Both the position numbers and the translations under genes were made by a program. A DNA stretch of 44,686 nt from a virus. Location of the stretch: the IMG/VR virus record IMGVR_UViG_3300000117_000031, positions 1-44,686 of that record; one strand, given 5' to 3'. Shown piece after piece: positions 20,453 to 29,446 of the stretch. The notes beneath the pieces were generated by a model. That model had not been told where the DNA came from. It ran no database searches and worked only from the letters and a program-made list of their open reading frames with translations. Position 1 is the stretch's first letter, and each line of letters begins with the position of its first letter.

Positions 20453-22155
20453 GCGAAGAAACGCCCGTTGAAGCTCCAAAACGCAAACCGGGACGCCCAA
20501 AAAAGGACCCGAATGCACCCAAAAGCCGCTACCATCTCTCTACTGCGGAAAAAGCGCGTCGAGCGACTCAGGCGTCGATAAGAAGGTCTAAAAAAGAGGC
20601 GGAAAGGAAGCGAGTCGCCGCAGATAAGCAAGTATACCGAGCAAAACAGCGGGAAAATGCCGCTAAAAAAGTAGAAACAGCACTACAAGGTGAAAAGTCT
20701 CGCGTGATAGACATGGGGGACGTAAATAAACTCCCCAAACACGTCGAGGATTTAATCGGTGAAGCAGAAGTTGTATTCCAACCTAATGGGGGACCTCAAG
20801 AAGACTTTCTCAGTGCCCCAGAGCAGGATGTTCTGTATGGTGGGGCGGCCGGAGGCGGAAAAAGTTTCGCTCTTCTTGCTGATCCTCTCCGCTATTGTCA
20901 CAACGGCAACCACCGTGGGCTTCTTCTCCGCCGTACTCTCGATGAATTGACTGAACTCATATCAAAGTCGAAACAACTGTATCCCAAAGCGTTTCCCGGT
21001 GCCACATTCCGTGAAAGTAAGTCGACGTGGGTCTTCCCCTCTGGAGCGACCATATGGTTCTCGTATCTCGACAAAGATAAAGACGTTACACGATATCAAG
21101 GGCAAGCATTCAACTGGATAGCCATCGATGAAGTCACTCAGTATCCCACACCCTATGTATGGGAATACCTACGGTCACGTCTACGTTCCACCGATGCAGA
21201 GCTATCCCAGAATCTCTCAATGCGATGTACAGCTAACCCCGGCGGCGTTGGCGGCTGGTGGGTCAAAAAAATGTACATTGACCAAGGAAATCCCGGTAAG
21301 CCATTCGTTCCCACCGATATGGAGTCAGGAAAGCCATACGTATACCCGGACGGACATGAAAAGGCAGGTAAGCCGCTCTATTACCGAAAGTTTATCCCAG
21401 CCAGACTTACTGACAACCCGTACCTTATGCGGGACGGCCAGTACGAAGCCATGCTCCTCTCCCTGCCAGAGGTGGAGCGAAAGCGTCTACTCGATGGCGA
21501 CTGGGACGTTGCAGAAGGTTGTGCATTCCCAGAGTTTAACAAGCTCAAGCACGTTGTCGATCCTTTCGACCTCCCGACAAACTGGCCCCGAATCAGAGCG
21601 GCCGACTATGGTTACGCAAGCCCTTCGTGCGTACTCTGGGGTGCAATCGATTGGGACAACAACATATGGGTCTATCGAGAACTTTACGTAAAACACTTTA
21701 CAGCAGAGCAACTCGCCGCTAAAATAATAGAATTAGAAGAGTGGGACCCGAATCCTCACTACGCTGTGCTCGATAAATCATGCTGGAACCGTACAGGATA
21801 CGGGCCCTCGATTGCCGAGACAATGATACGCGGGGGATGTCGGTGGACACCTTCCGATAGCAACCGCATCGCAGGTAAGATGGAAATACACCGTCGCTTG
21901 GGGGACAATGAGTTCACCGGCGAGCCCACAGTTAAGTTTTTCCACACATGTACAAACATAATAAAACAGATGGCGGGCATTCCCCTCTCAAAAACAAACT
22001 CTGAGGATGTAGATACGAAAGCCGAGGACCACGCCTATGACGCCTTGCGTTATATGTTGATGACTCGCACATCAGGCTACGTCTCCATTCACAAAACCTT
22101 AAACGACATTAAGAATAGCACGTTTAAACCACAGGATGCAACATTCGGATACTAA
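20449..22155 (+). CDS. terL: Terminase large subunit with N-terminal AT-hook extension
   Basis: TerL is the packaging ATPase and headful or site nuclease. Walker A is GGAAGGGKS (131-139); Walker B is WIAIDEVTQ (D227, E228); coupling residues follow in MRCTANPGG. The nuclease domain shows D386 in RAADYGYASPSC, a second Asp in YAVLDKSC, and the final acidic DTKAEDHAYDALRYML. The N-terminal 90 residues are an unusual extension: an AT-hook (KRKPGRPKKD, residues 11-20) and a long basic helix (RRSKKEAERKRVAADKQVYR). This could help DNA capture. The length of 568 aa is within the usual range once the extension is counted. Confidence 0.95.
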   Translation: MSEETPVEAPKRKPGRPKKDPNAPKSRYHLSTAEKARRATQASIRRSKKEAERKRVAADKQVYRAKQRENAAKKVETALQGEKSRVIDMGDVNKLPKHVEDLIGEAEVVFQPNGGPQEDFLSAPEQDVLYGGAAGGGKSFALLADPLRYCHNGNHRGLLLRRTLDELTELISKSKQLYPKAFPGATFRESKSTWVFPSGATIWFSYLDKDKDVTRYQGQAFNWIAIDEVTQYPTPYVWEYLRSRLRSTDAELSQNLSMRCTANPGGVGGWWVKKMYIDQGNPGKPFVPTDMESGKPYVYPDGHEKAGKPLYYRKFIPARLTDNPYLMRDGQYEAMLLSLPEVERKRLLDGDWDVAEGCAFPEFNKLKHVVDPFDLPTNWPRIRAADYGYASPSCVLWGAIDWDNNIWVYRELYVKHFTAEQLAAKIIELEEWDPNPHYAVLDKSCWNRTGYGPSIAETMIRGGCRWTPSDSNRIAGKMEIHRRLGDNEFTGEPTVKFFHTCTNIIKQMAGIPLSKTNSEDVDTKAEDHAYDALRYMLMTRTSGYVSIHKTLNDIKNSTFKPQDATFGY

Positions 22156-23991
22156 ATGGCTAAGGTAACCCCAAAACAAGAAACCCTGAGTAATTTTGAA
22201 AAGTTGTACGACATCCTATTTTCTGGAGATATACCAGATCGGGACGACTTATTTGAACGTGTAAAAGCCGGGGATGAGCTAACAGTGCGTGAAGCATTTT
22301 TGGCTCGTATGTACGCTCAAGGAATTGAAATTGCCCCTGCTGTTTTAAAAGATGAACGACTCGGCCCTATAGCAAAAGACATCCAAGATCGTTTTGGAAA
22401 ACCGAATACGGATCAGCCTGTTGTTGCCGGTGGTCTCGCAAAACAAATTGAAACGGTATCAAATAAAGCCGGCGGACTCGACGCTTCTTATCAACAGCTA
22501 GTCAGTGATGCTGAAGCGGGTAAAATAACAGGTGTTAGCACTCAAATTAAAGCGTTACAACGTCAGGTTGAAAACTTTAAAAAGGGTGCTCTCGGTAAAG
22601 TGGGGGGTACAGCGGATCTAAAGTTCGCCAAAGCCCCTACGGATCGCACCATTCAAGCTATCGTCGAAGGGATTGCGCGTATTCCTGACGAAAACCTTCG
22701 AGATGCGGTGTACCTATCCATATTTGGTATGCGAAGCAAGGCTCTTTCGCAGATGGCGACAGACTTTGAGTCTGCGTCTGAGCTCGAAGTTCCCCGCCCC
22801 TACTTTGATGCGGAAACAGGGACTGTAGAAACGCCGAAGGTTAAGGGGCGTAAGCAATTAGGTGAGCCACGTAAAATGGGACCTATTGCAACGTCTATAC
22901 TACAGCGTCGAGCGCAGGCCGCCATAGATGCAGGTGAAACTTTTATTTTTCCTGATATTAGTGACGCTCAGATTCAAAAAGCTCTAAAAGATTACGTTTT
23001 TAACAAAAAATTCTTTCCGGCGGCAGAAGTAAATCATTTAGGTAGATTACCAACAGGTATGACAGATTTACGTCGCTTGTTTGTGTCTTACGTAGGTAAT
23101 AACTATCCTGACGATTTGGCTACAGCCGAAACACTACTAGGCCACAGCGCACCTCCTAAAGGGGCTACAAAAGTAGGCGCGAGATTTTACCTCACTGTTG
23201 ATAGCACTGAAGCTGAAGCTATAGGGACGTTCTTAACTGAATTTGAACAACGAGTAGCTCAAACAGTGGGAGCTAAATCCTACAACGATTTTAGTGCAAA
23301 GCTCGGAGTTCCGTTTGACGACACGTCTGTAGTTAACTTTGTCAATATTGAAACACAAAAGGACGAAATAAAAGCCGGACTCCGCGAAAAGCTAGAGGCT
23401 GAACAGACCCCGATGAGTGACGCTGAAAGACAGGCGTTGGAAGAGCAACGTATTCAGACAGCAACCAAAGGCGCAAATGAAGCAAAATTAGCCGCAGAAA
23501 CGGCGGGGCTAGAGGCTGAAAAAATTAAACAACAACGCCTCGAAGAACAGCAAAAAACAGCGAAAATACAAGATACAGCTCCAACTAGACAAGAGCGTCT
23601 CCAGCAAAACGCTATCGAAGAAGCAGAGGAAATCGCCAAAAAAACAGGCGGGTTAAACCTCGGCGGAATTTTTGATTTTGGAAAGAAAGCACTCGGAGCA
23701 TTGGGCGTTCCCGGAATGGGCTTTGTCGACACCGAGAATAGGTTAAAAGTTCTCGAAGAAGCTGGCTACGGAGGTTCTGAAGCAGAACAGTACGTCACGC
23801 AAGACATCGGAATGAAAGAAGGACCGCTCGGAGTTGTAGAGTTAGTAGGACAGGGGGTAAGAGCGGGAATGGAACAACTAGGAATGAAAGAGCCGCTATC
23901 TCAAGAACAGATTGATGCACAACAAGTGAAAGCGTACGAAAACCAACTATTAAACATGGGGATCAACCCCGAAGACATAAAAGCACGATAA
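22156..23991 (+). CDS. Probable virion protein containing a tyrosine-recombinase-like domain
   Basis: The 611-aa protein starts immediately after the terL stop. Residues 165-350 follow the catalytic domain order of tyrosine recombinases: AVYLSIFGMRSKALSQMATD (Arg box I, R193), KVKGRKQL (Lys in the beta hairpin), TFIFPD, then TDLRRLFVSY (R306; the usual His before it is T303), ETLLGHS (H330) and ARFYLTVD (Y345). N-terminal helices precede it. The C-terminal 200 residues are a long Ala/Gln/Glu coiled coil followed by a Gly-rich segment (LNLGGIFDFGKKALGALG) like head-associated proteins. Position between terL and portal suggests a structural or ejected protein rather than an ordinary integrase. 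Activity is uncertain because one catalytic His is replaced. Confidence 0.6.
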   Translation: MAKVTPKQETLSNFEKLYDILFSGDIPDRDDLFERVKAGDELTVREAFLARMYAQGIEIAPAVLKDERLGPIAKDIQDRFGKPNTDQPVVAGGLAKQIETVSNKAGGLDASYQQLVSDAEAGKITGVSTQIKALQRQVENFKKGALGKVGGTADLKFAKAPTDRTIQAIVEGIARIPDENLRDAVYLSIFGMRSKALSQMATDFESASELEVPRPYFDAETGTVETPKVKGRKQLGEPRKMGPIATSILQRRAQAAIDAGETFIFPDISDAQIQKALKDYVFNKKFFPAAEVNHLGRLPTGMTDLRRLFVSYVGNNYPDDLATAETLLGHSAPPKGATKVGARFYLTVDSTEAEAIGTFLTEFEQRVAQTVGAKSYNDFSAKLGVPFDDTSVVNFVNIETQKDEIKAGLREKLEAEQTPMSDAERQALEEQRIQTATKGANEAKLAAETAGLEAEKIKQQRLEEQQKTAKIQDTAPTRQERLQQNAIEEAEEIAKKTGGLNLGGIFDFGKKALGALGVPGMGFVDTENRLKVLEEAGYGGSEAEQYVTQDIGMKEGPLGVVELVGQGVRAGMEQLGMKEPLSQEQIDAQQVKAYENQLLNMGINPEDIKAR

Positions 23992-24007
23992 AACCGAGGA
24001 AAATGCA

Positions 24008-24214
24008 ATGAAATACTCAGAAGCAGACATCATGAATGCTGACAAGAAAACTATCGACTACAACTGCGGTGAGAATAACCTCTACCGTGAAAAAGCCGAT
24101 TTTGACACTGTAGCTAAGACAGATGTGTTGATTGAAGCAATGCCTAAGAAGCAGACAAAGACAACTGTTGACGCTAGTTTCTTAGCAAAAGCAAACGAAT
24201 CTCCACTCGCTTAA
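24008..24214 (+). CDS. Small hypothetical protein before portal
   Basis: The 68-aa product begins MKYSEADIMNADKKTIDYNC, with a GAGGAAA ribosome site. It is polar and looks largely unstructured, ending in FLAKANESPLA. It lies 17 bp after the recombinase-fold gene and 28 bp before portal. It may be a minor head protein. No family is recognised. Confidence 0.6.
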   Translation: MKYSEADIMNADKKTIDYNCGENNLYREKADFDTVAKTDVLIEAMPKKQTKTTVDASFLAKANESPLA

Positions 24215-24241
24215 TAACTCTATCTACATTAGGTAAACAGC

Positions 24242-26350
24242 ATGTCCGACAATGGGTTCCTACAGCCTGCCGATGACGGTGAGGTAGAGGTCACTAACGC
24301 TGGTGAACAGATGGTGGGTCTTGCAGGCCACATCAGATCAAAATTCGAGGATTCTGAAAACGGGAGACGGTACCACGAGGAAAGATGGCTTCAAGCCTAC
24401 AAAAATTTCCGAGGTATCTACGACTCCACGACGCAGTACCGAGATTCTGAGCGTTCTAAAGTCTTTATTAAAATTACAAAGACAAAAGTTCTTGCGGCTT
24501 ACGGTCAGATTGCGGACATCTTGTTTGCAAACAAAAAATTTCCAATCGTAGTTGAGTCAACGCCTGTTCCAGAAGGAATCGCAGAGTTTGCTCATCTCAC
24601 AGGGCCTCTCGATCAAATGCAAGGACCACAGCAGGACCCGTTCGGGTACGCTGGAGATGGTAGAGAGCTTCCCCCCGGAGCTACAGAAGCTACTACGAAC
24701 TTTGGAAAATATGAAGGAATGCCTCTCACGGAAGGACCCTCAAACTTTGGGGAGCCCCAAGTTGAGCCTGCGCGTGAAGCGGCAAGAATGCTTGAGAAGA
24801 CTATCCACGATCAGCTTTTAGATACAAATGCAGTAAACGTACTCCGTAATGCAATCTTTGAGTCTTCGTTGCTCGGCACTGGTATCATTAAAGGCCCGTT
24901 CAATTTTTACAAACGAGTTCACAAGTGGACGAAGGATGAAGAAGGAGAACGAGAGTATACACCAGAAGAAAAGATTGTGCCACGAATTGAGCACGTATCA
25001 GTCTGGGACTTTCATCCTGATCCTTCAGCAACAAACATCGAGGACTGTGAGTACGTTATTCAGCGTCACCGGATGTCCCGCCAGCAACTTCGTAACTTGA
25101 TCAATCGGCCATTTTTTAATCTCAAAGCAATTGAGAATGTTTTGGTACGGGGACCTAACTACGAGGACAAGTACTACGAAGATACTATTCGCGACGAAGA
25201 CACCCACCCAAACCACCATGAAAACCGGTTTGAGGTTCTTGAGTACTGGGGTGTTCTCGATGCTAACTTTGCCCGTGAAGTAGGCTTAGAACTTCCGGAT
25301 ACCGTTTCTGAACTCGACCAAGTACAAATTAATGCTTGGGTTTGCGGTTCAGAAGTTATCCGGTGCGTCCTAAATCCTTTTACGCCTGCTCGCATTCCGT
25401 TCCACGCATTCCCTTACGAGATTAACCCATATCAAATATGGGGAGTAGGCGTTGCCGAGAACATGGAAGATGCTCAGATGCTGATGAATGGTCATGTCCG
25501 CATGGCTATTGACAACTTAGCTCTGGCGGGCAACCTCGTATTCGACGTAGACGAAGCAAGCCTCGTTCCCGGTCAGAACTTTGATATTTTTCCCGGAAAA
25601 GTCTTTAGGCGTCAATCTGGGGTTACAGGTACCGCGATTAACGGTCTCAAATTCCCTAATACGGCCCCAGAGAACATTCAGATGTACCAAATTGCCCGTC
25701 AGCTCTCTGATGAGGAAACAGGCATCCCCTCTATTATGCACGGTCAAACAGGCGTAACAGGGACCGGACGTACAGCCTCAGGGCTATCTATGCTACTTTC
25801 CTCGGGTAACTTGTCTATCAAGACCGTTATCAAGAATATTGATGACTACTTGCTCAAGCCTCTCGGAGAAGCTTTTTTCCAATGGAATATGCAGTACAAC
25901 GATAAGTCTCCGGAAATTATCGGAGATCTTGAGATCAAGCCTCGGGGTACTTCTGCGGTTATGCAAAAAGAAGTACGTACGCAACGTCTCACAACTTTAC
26001 TCCAGACGATTGCAAACCCAATGCTTGCTCCGTTTATTAAAATTCCAAACCTCGTTAAAGAACTTGCTATCTCTCAAGACATTGATCCAGATCTTCTTGT
26101 CAACGATATGGAAGAAGCGAAGCTCTACGCCGAAATGTTAAAAGGACTCCAGAATGCTCAACAAGGAACAGGCCCAAGCGGTGGGGCCGCTGATCAACAA
26201 CCCGCAGGCATGGGAAGCCCTGAACAGTTACCTGATGGACCTCCACCAAATGACAATTCGGGGGTTGGTAACGGCACAATCGGAACGGGAAATGTACCAG
26301 CTTCAGGGGAAAGCGGCTTTACTGGACAGTCTCCTCAACCTCAAGAATAA
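24242..26350 (+). CDS. Portal protein
   Basis: The portal forms the dodecameric ring through which DNA enters the head. This 702-aa protein has typical features of large podovirus portals: an N-terminal helical region (HIRSKFEDSENGRRYHEERW), the segment TKVLAAYGQIADILFANKKF, a wing region with VSVWDFHPDPSATNIEDCEY, and the later DDEETGIPS-type element (QLSDEETGIPSIMHGQTGVT) before the crown helices. The ribosome site AGGT precedes ATG 24242. The last 65 residues are Pro/Gly/Gln/Asn-rich and disordered; a second gene is encoded there in another frame. Order terL-portal-scaffold-capsid supports the call. Confidence 0.88.
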   Translation: MSDNGFLQPADDGEVEVTNAGEQMVGLAGHIRSKFEDSENGRRYHEERWLQAYKNFRGIYDSTTQYRDSERSKVFIKITKTKVLAAYGQIADILFANKKFPIVVESTPVPEGIAEFAHLTGPLDQMQGPQQDPFGYAGDGRELPPGATEATTNFGKYEGMPLTEGPSNFGEPQVEPAREAARMLEKTIHDQLLDTNAVNVLRNAIFESSLLGTGIIKGPFNFYKRVHKWTKDEEGEREYTPEEKIVPRIEHVSVWDFHPDPSATNIEDCEYVIQRHRMSRQQLRNLINRPFFNLKAIENVLVRGPNYEDKYYEDTIRDEDTHPNHHENRFEVLEYWGVLDANFAREVGLELPDTVSELDQVQINAWVCGSEVIRCVLNPFTPARIPFHAFPYEINPYQIWGVGVAENMEDAQMLMNGHVRMAIDNLALAGNLVFDVDEASLVPGQNFDIFPGKVFRRQSGVTGTAINGLKFPNTAPENIQMYQIARQLSDEETGIPSIMHGQTGVTGTGRTASGLSMLLSSGNLSIKTVIKNIDDYLLKPLGEAFFQWNMQYNDKSPEIIGDLEIKPRGTSAVMQKEVRTQRLTTLLQTIANPMLAPFIKIPNLVKELAISQDIDPDLLVNDMEEAKLYAEMLKGLQNAQQGTGPSGGAADQQPAGMGSPEQLPDGPPPNDNSGVGNGTIGTGNVPASGESGFTGQSPQPQE

Positions 26351-26381
26351 CCATAAAAAGGTAGTTGCACAACATGGCTAG
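26154..26381 (+). CDS. Overprinted 75-aa helical protein at the portal 3' end
   Basis: ATG 26154 has AAGGA 7 nt upstream and opens the +1 frame relative to portal. It encodes a well-formed helical protein: LINNPQAWEALNSYLMDLHQ, TAQSEREMYQLQGKAALLDS, LLNLKNNHKK. It overlaps portal by 197 bp, then continues past the portal stop and ends inside the start of the next gene (ATGGCTAG), coupling all three. The portal residues in the overlap are low-complexity, as expected when the other frame is the constrained one. A head-assembly or portal-associated role is plausible; the family is not recognised. Confidence 0.65.
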   Translation: MLNKEQAQAVGPLINNPQAWEALNSYLMDLHQMTIRGLVTAQSEREMYQLQGKAALLDSLLNLKNNHKKVVAQHG

Positions 26382-29355
26382 CTACAGTAGCCCTTACGCT
26401 TCCGACCCGTTTTACGAAAACCTTCGGGCTAGATCTCGGCGGCGTCGTGCGGAAGAAGCGAGAGGACCCACAACAAATATTGTGGATACTGGCGTCGGCA
26501 CGTCTGGAAGCGACGGACCTAATGTCGACGTTGTCGGCACTAATTTAACATCTGCGCTCGCACCTACCACAACGATTAAGACTCCTTCAGCACGGATAGA
26601 GATTAATGACCTAGACGCGGTTGTTGGGGCGGCCCAACCACAATACGGGGTAACAAAAGACTACTCAACACTTCTGAGGATATCGGAGGGTGTTTCAGCA
26701 AACACGATGCCTCTCCTTGCCGCTGGAGTCACAGAGAGTTGGTCCCCTATCGTACAGGCCGCAAAGTCTGAGGCTTTGAAAGTCGGAATCGACCAGACAC
26801 CGAGGTACCTCCGAGAGTCTGAAACAGTCGGGGGTCTTCGCACACAGGTGTCAGGTTTTCAGTCGAGTAAAAGTTATTTGCGAGAACCGACAGGTGTGTA
26901 CCGGGAAGTATCGGACGATGAGCTCGGGGATTACCCAGCAAGTGCTATTCTTAGTGCGCGTGAAGCCGCAGAACAAAACCCCTTAGGCTACATTGGACCC
27001 GATCCTACAACACCGGGCGGACAGCTAGCTAAAACAGGGGTTGGGATACTCAATGCATTTATGCCGGCGACTTCACTAGTGACAATGATGTTTGGTGAAG
27101 TTCTCGAGACTCCGGCAGGAACACCCTACGCAACAGGGTCTGGTTTAGGCAGAGTAGTCGCACTCAACAACTACCGGACTATGTGGGACACCCACGGTAA
27201 AATGGAAGCTGGAATTCCGGGTAATTTCGGAATGAAGATCGGGAATAGTTACGTGACTTATCAGGCTACTGATGGTCTTTTTGGCACGGGAATTAACGGC
27301 GCAAAAGTCGTCGGGAGTAACATAAACGCAGAACAGTTCCAGAAAATGTACGCAACACAACTCGGGTACGATTATCGGACTGTTGATTTTAACAACTCAA
27401 AAGCAGGCGAGCTAAACGGAGAACGACTTCAAGGTTTTTCAGATGGTGTCGGAGGGTTCTCTGCGGCAACAGGAGAGTTTGTTGACTCGAAAGGGCGAAC
27501 TTATACAGACCTCAACAGAGATCAGGTAAAAGACTACGTAAATTCTCTTTCGTACAGTCCTTCTCAACTTGAAGGGGCTCTCAACGCTCTAGAAAGTAAA
27601 AAAGAAACCGCAAAGACCTCCTTTTTTGGAGCAGAATACAAGCAACAAACTTACCAGATGGCTATCGACGAAGTTCGCGGCCGGATGCAAGAGGCTAAAG
27701 ATCTCGTTGCGGCGTTGAGCCCAGAAGAGTACAACTTGGCGATACAGCAAGTCCAGAGACAGTATGGTTCACGCTTAACTTCAGAAGAAATACGAGAAAA
27801 AGGGTTGATTATCAACGTCCTCGAATCAAGTCTTTCTCCGGGAGCAACCAAGTGGCGTACTGTCGTTGATCCTGTCACAGGACAGGTTAACCGGTATAAC
27901 TTTAATCTTGAACCGGAGCCAAAAGTTAGTACAGGGCCTAAGGTCGGGACTTCTGTTGTTGGTGGAAAAACGTACACGACAGTTTCTGGCGGAGACGGGA
28001 AAGGTAGAGACTCTCCATCGCCAAGTTCTGGAAGATCGAGTACGTCGGAAGCGGCCGCTTCTGAAGATGCATACAGCTCAGACCCATCAGATACGTACTT
28101 TGCGGAAGGAGGCCGAGTTCGTGGAGCGACCGGCATGGTGGCCGTAGATTCTCCAGAAAATGAGGACCAGATTGGCCCTGTCGGATTTGTCAATGGTCGA
28201 ACTCCGGAAGAAACAACAGAAGCTGACACCGTTAGGGATGATGTTGAAGGGGCTGTTCCTGAGGGTACTTTCGTAATTAACGCAGTTGCTGTAGAGCGGT
28301 ATGGAAGTTCAAAAATTCGTAAGCTTCTCCTTTCTGCTCTAAAAGAAGCTGAAAAACAAGGGATTGACATTTCTGCTACAGACGGTACAATTACCGATGA
28401 GGATTCTGTTTCTGTAGCAGTATCTGAAGGTGAAGTTCTCGTTCCCCCTGTTTTAGTTCGTATTATCGGGTTGCAAAAACTTGAGAGTATTAACGCTCTC
28501 GGACAAGAAGAAGTAAAAGAGAGGGTTGAGGAGTACGGACAAGCGGAAACTTCTGAACCCGTCGAAGGCGAAGCTCCGATACAGGCTTCCGTAGACGGGG
28601 GCTTTATTGAACGCCAAAAAAAGTTTGATGGGGGATCTCTATACAAAGCTATCCCTACAAACGTAAGGCTTCTCGGAGAGTTTATTGCTGGTAAAGACAC
28701 ACCTATCACAGAGAAAGATTTTACCCAAGAAGAACTCAAGGCAATGTCGGGCGCTGTTGAACGAGCAAAATCTCGAAATGCAGAGCACGAAGCAGAACTG
28801 AAACGTCGCATTAAGGCAGGAACACCGTTCGTAGAAACAGTTCTCGATAAAGCAGGTAACACAGGGTACGTAGACTATCGCGGAAAGATTGTATCCAGAG
28901 AACAGCTACGGCATATGGATAACCCAGAATTTCAACAAGAAGCTCTTGAAGTTTTACGTAATCAATTAAAGACTTACGAAGACACCCGCAACAAAACATC
29001 TGTAAGAAATTACTACGTAAGTGAAGTCGCAAATCCCGGCGGGGCAATGGAGTTGCTAAAAATACTAAACAACCCTCTGTACCAGTTGCAGACAACTCTC
29101 GGAGAATATCGTGCCACAGAAAATAATAGTGGTATGGTAATTGACGATGAGTATAACTTCAACACCCGCGAGTTGCGGGAGATGATCGGAAAAGATGAAG
29201 TAGAGTTCATCGATATTCTTAAAAACTTAGATACACCTCAGCTTGCGGCAGAACTATTTGCTCGATACATGCAACCCACGCACAAGCGAGACGTAAATAT
29301 TAAAATACCAAAGTCAGGTGACAGTTTTATAGATATTCCACCTGAGTTTGAGTGA
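26374..29355 (+). CDS. Large virion structural protein of 993 aa
   Basis: The start is MASYSSPYASDPFYENLRAR at 26374, with AAAGGTAG upstream; the frame opens 9 bp earlier with TTG only. The protein is long and polar, with repetitive Gly/Ser/Thr regions. A central block is distinctive: FAEGGRVRGATGMV, VRDDVEGAVPEGTFVINAVA, then ITDEDSVSVAVSEGEVLVPP and LVRIIGLQKLESINALG. I associate this block with large structural proteins of marine phages. No enzymatic motif or transmembrane helix is obvious. It might be an ejected or head-interior protein. Residues 540-580 are a low-complexity Ser/Gly linker. Confidence 0.6.
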   Translation: MASYSSPYASDPFYENLRARSRRRRAEEARGPTTNIVDTGVGTSGSDGPNVDVVGTNLTSALAPTTTIKTPSARIEINDLDAVVGAAQPQYGVTKDYSTLLRISEGVSANTMPLLAAGVTESWSPIVQAAKSEALKVGIDQTPRYLRESETVGGLRTQVSGFQSSKSYLREPTGVYREVSDDELGDYPASAILSAREAAEQNPLGYIGPDPTTPGGQLAKTGVGILNAFMPATSLVTMMFGEVLETPAGTPYATGSGLGRVVALNNYRTMWDTHGKMEAGIPGNFGMKIGNSYVTYQATDGLFGTGINGAKVVGSNINAEQFQKMYATQLGYDYRTVDFNNSKAGELNGERLQGFSDGVGGFSAATGEFVDSKGRTYTDLNRDQVKDYVNSLSYSPSQLEGALNALESKKETAKTSFFGAEYKQQTYQMAIDEVRGRMQEAKDLVAALSPEEYNLAIQQVQRQYGSRLTSEEIREKGLIINVLESSLSPGATKWRTVVDPVTGQVNRYNFNLEPEPKVSTGPKVGTSVVGGKTYTTVSGGDGKGRDSPSPSSGRSSTSEAAASEDAYSSDPSDTYFAEGGRVRGATGMVAVDSPENEDQIGPVGFVNGRTPEETTEADTVRDDVEGAVPEGTFVINAVAVERYGSSKIRKLLLSALKEAEKQGIDISATDGTITDEDSVSVAVSEGEVLVPPVLVRIIGLQKLESINALGQEEVKERVEEYGQAETSEPVEGEAPIQASVDGGFIERQKKFDGGSLYKAIPTNVRLLGEFIAGKDTPITEKDFTQEELKAMSGAVERAKSRNAEHEAELKRRIKAGTPFVETVLDKAGNTGYVDYRGKIVSREQLRHMDNPEFQQEALEVLRNQLKTYEDTRNKTSVRNYYVSEVANPGGAMELLKILNNPLYQLQTTLGEYRATENNSGMVIDDEYNFNTRELREMIGKDEVEFIDILKNLDTPQLAAELFARYMQPTHKRDVNIKIPKSGDSFIDIPPEFE

Positions 29356-29363
29356 TTTAAGTA

Positions 29364-29431
29364 ACGGCTACCCCGTTTCGACGGGCCCCGTGTAATTAAC
29401 CTACGGCTACCCTCAGCCATGAGGCCCCGTG
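29364..29431 (+). ncRNA. Tandem pair of covarying hairpins in the scaffold leader
   Basis: Two 29-nt units (29364-29392 and 29403-29431) share flanks ACGGCTACCC and GGCCCCGTG, while the ten central bases differ but pair in both: CGT-TTCG-ACG in the first and TCA-GCCA-TGA in the second. Outer bases ACGG and CCGT can also pair. Conserved flanks with compensatory stems point to a structured RNA element or protein-binding site. It lies between the 993-aa gene and the scaffold gene, 16 bp before the scaffold ATG. No T-run follows, so it is not a normal terminator. Confidence 0.65.
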
Positions 29432-29446
29432 AGATAGGAGAATAAA

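Noticed and set aside
20158-20631. 157-aa Arg/Ser/Phe-rich minus frame
   Set aside because: It lies opposite the basic gene and the terL start; its composition is what antisense Lys/Arg codons produce.
21412-21420. CTGACAAC-like match in terL
   Set aside because: It is a single copy encoding LTDNP in a conserved region, lacks the A-run flank and repeat phasing, so it is taken as chance.
27651-28862. 403-aa open frame on the minus strand
   Set aside because: It is antisense to the 993-aa virion gene, Ser/Pro/Arg-rich without folded segments, and arises from codon bias of the true gene.
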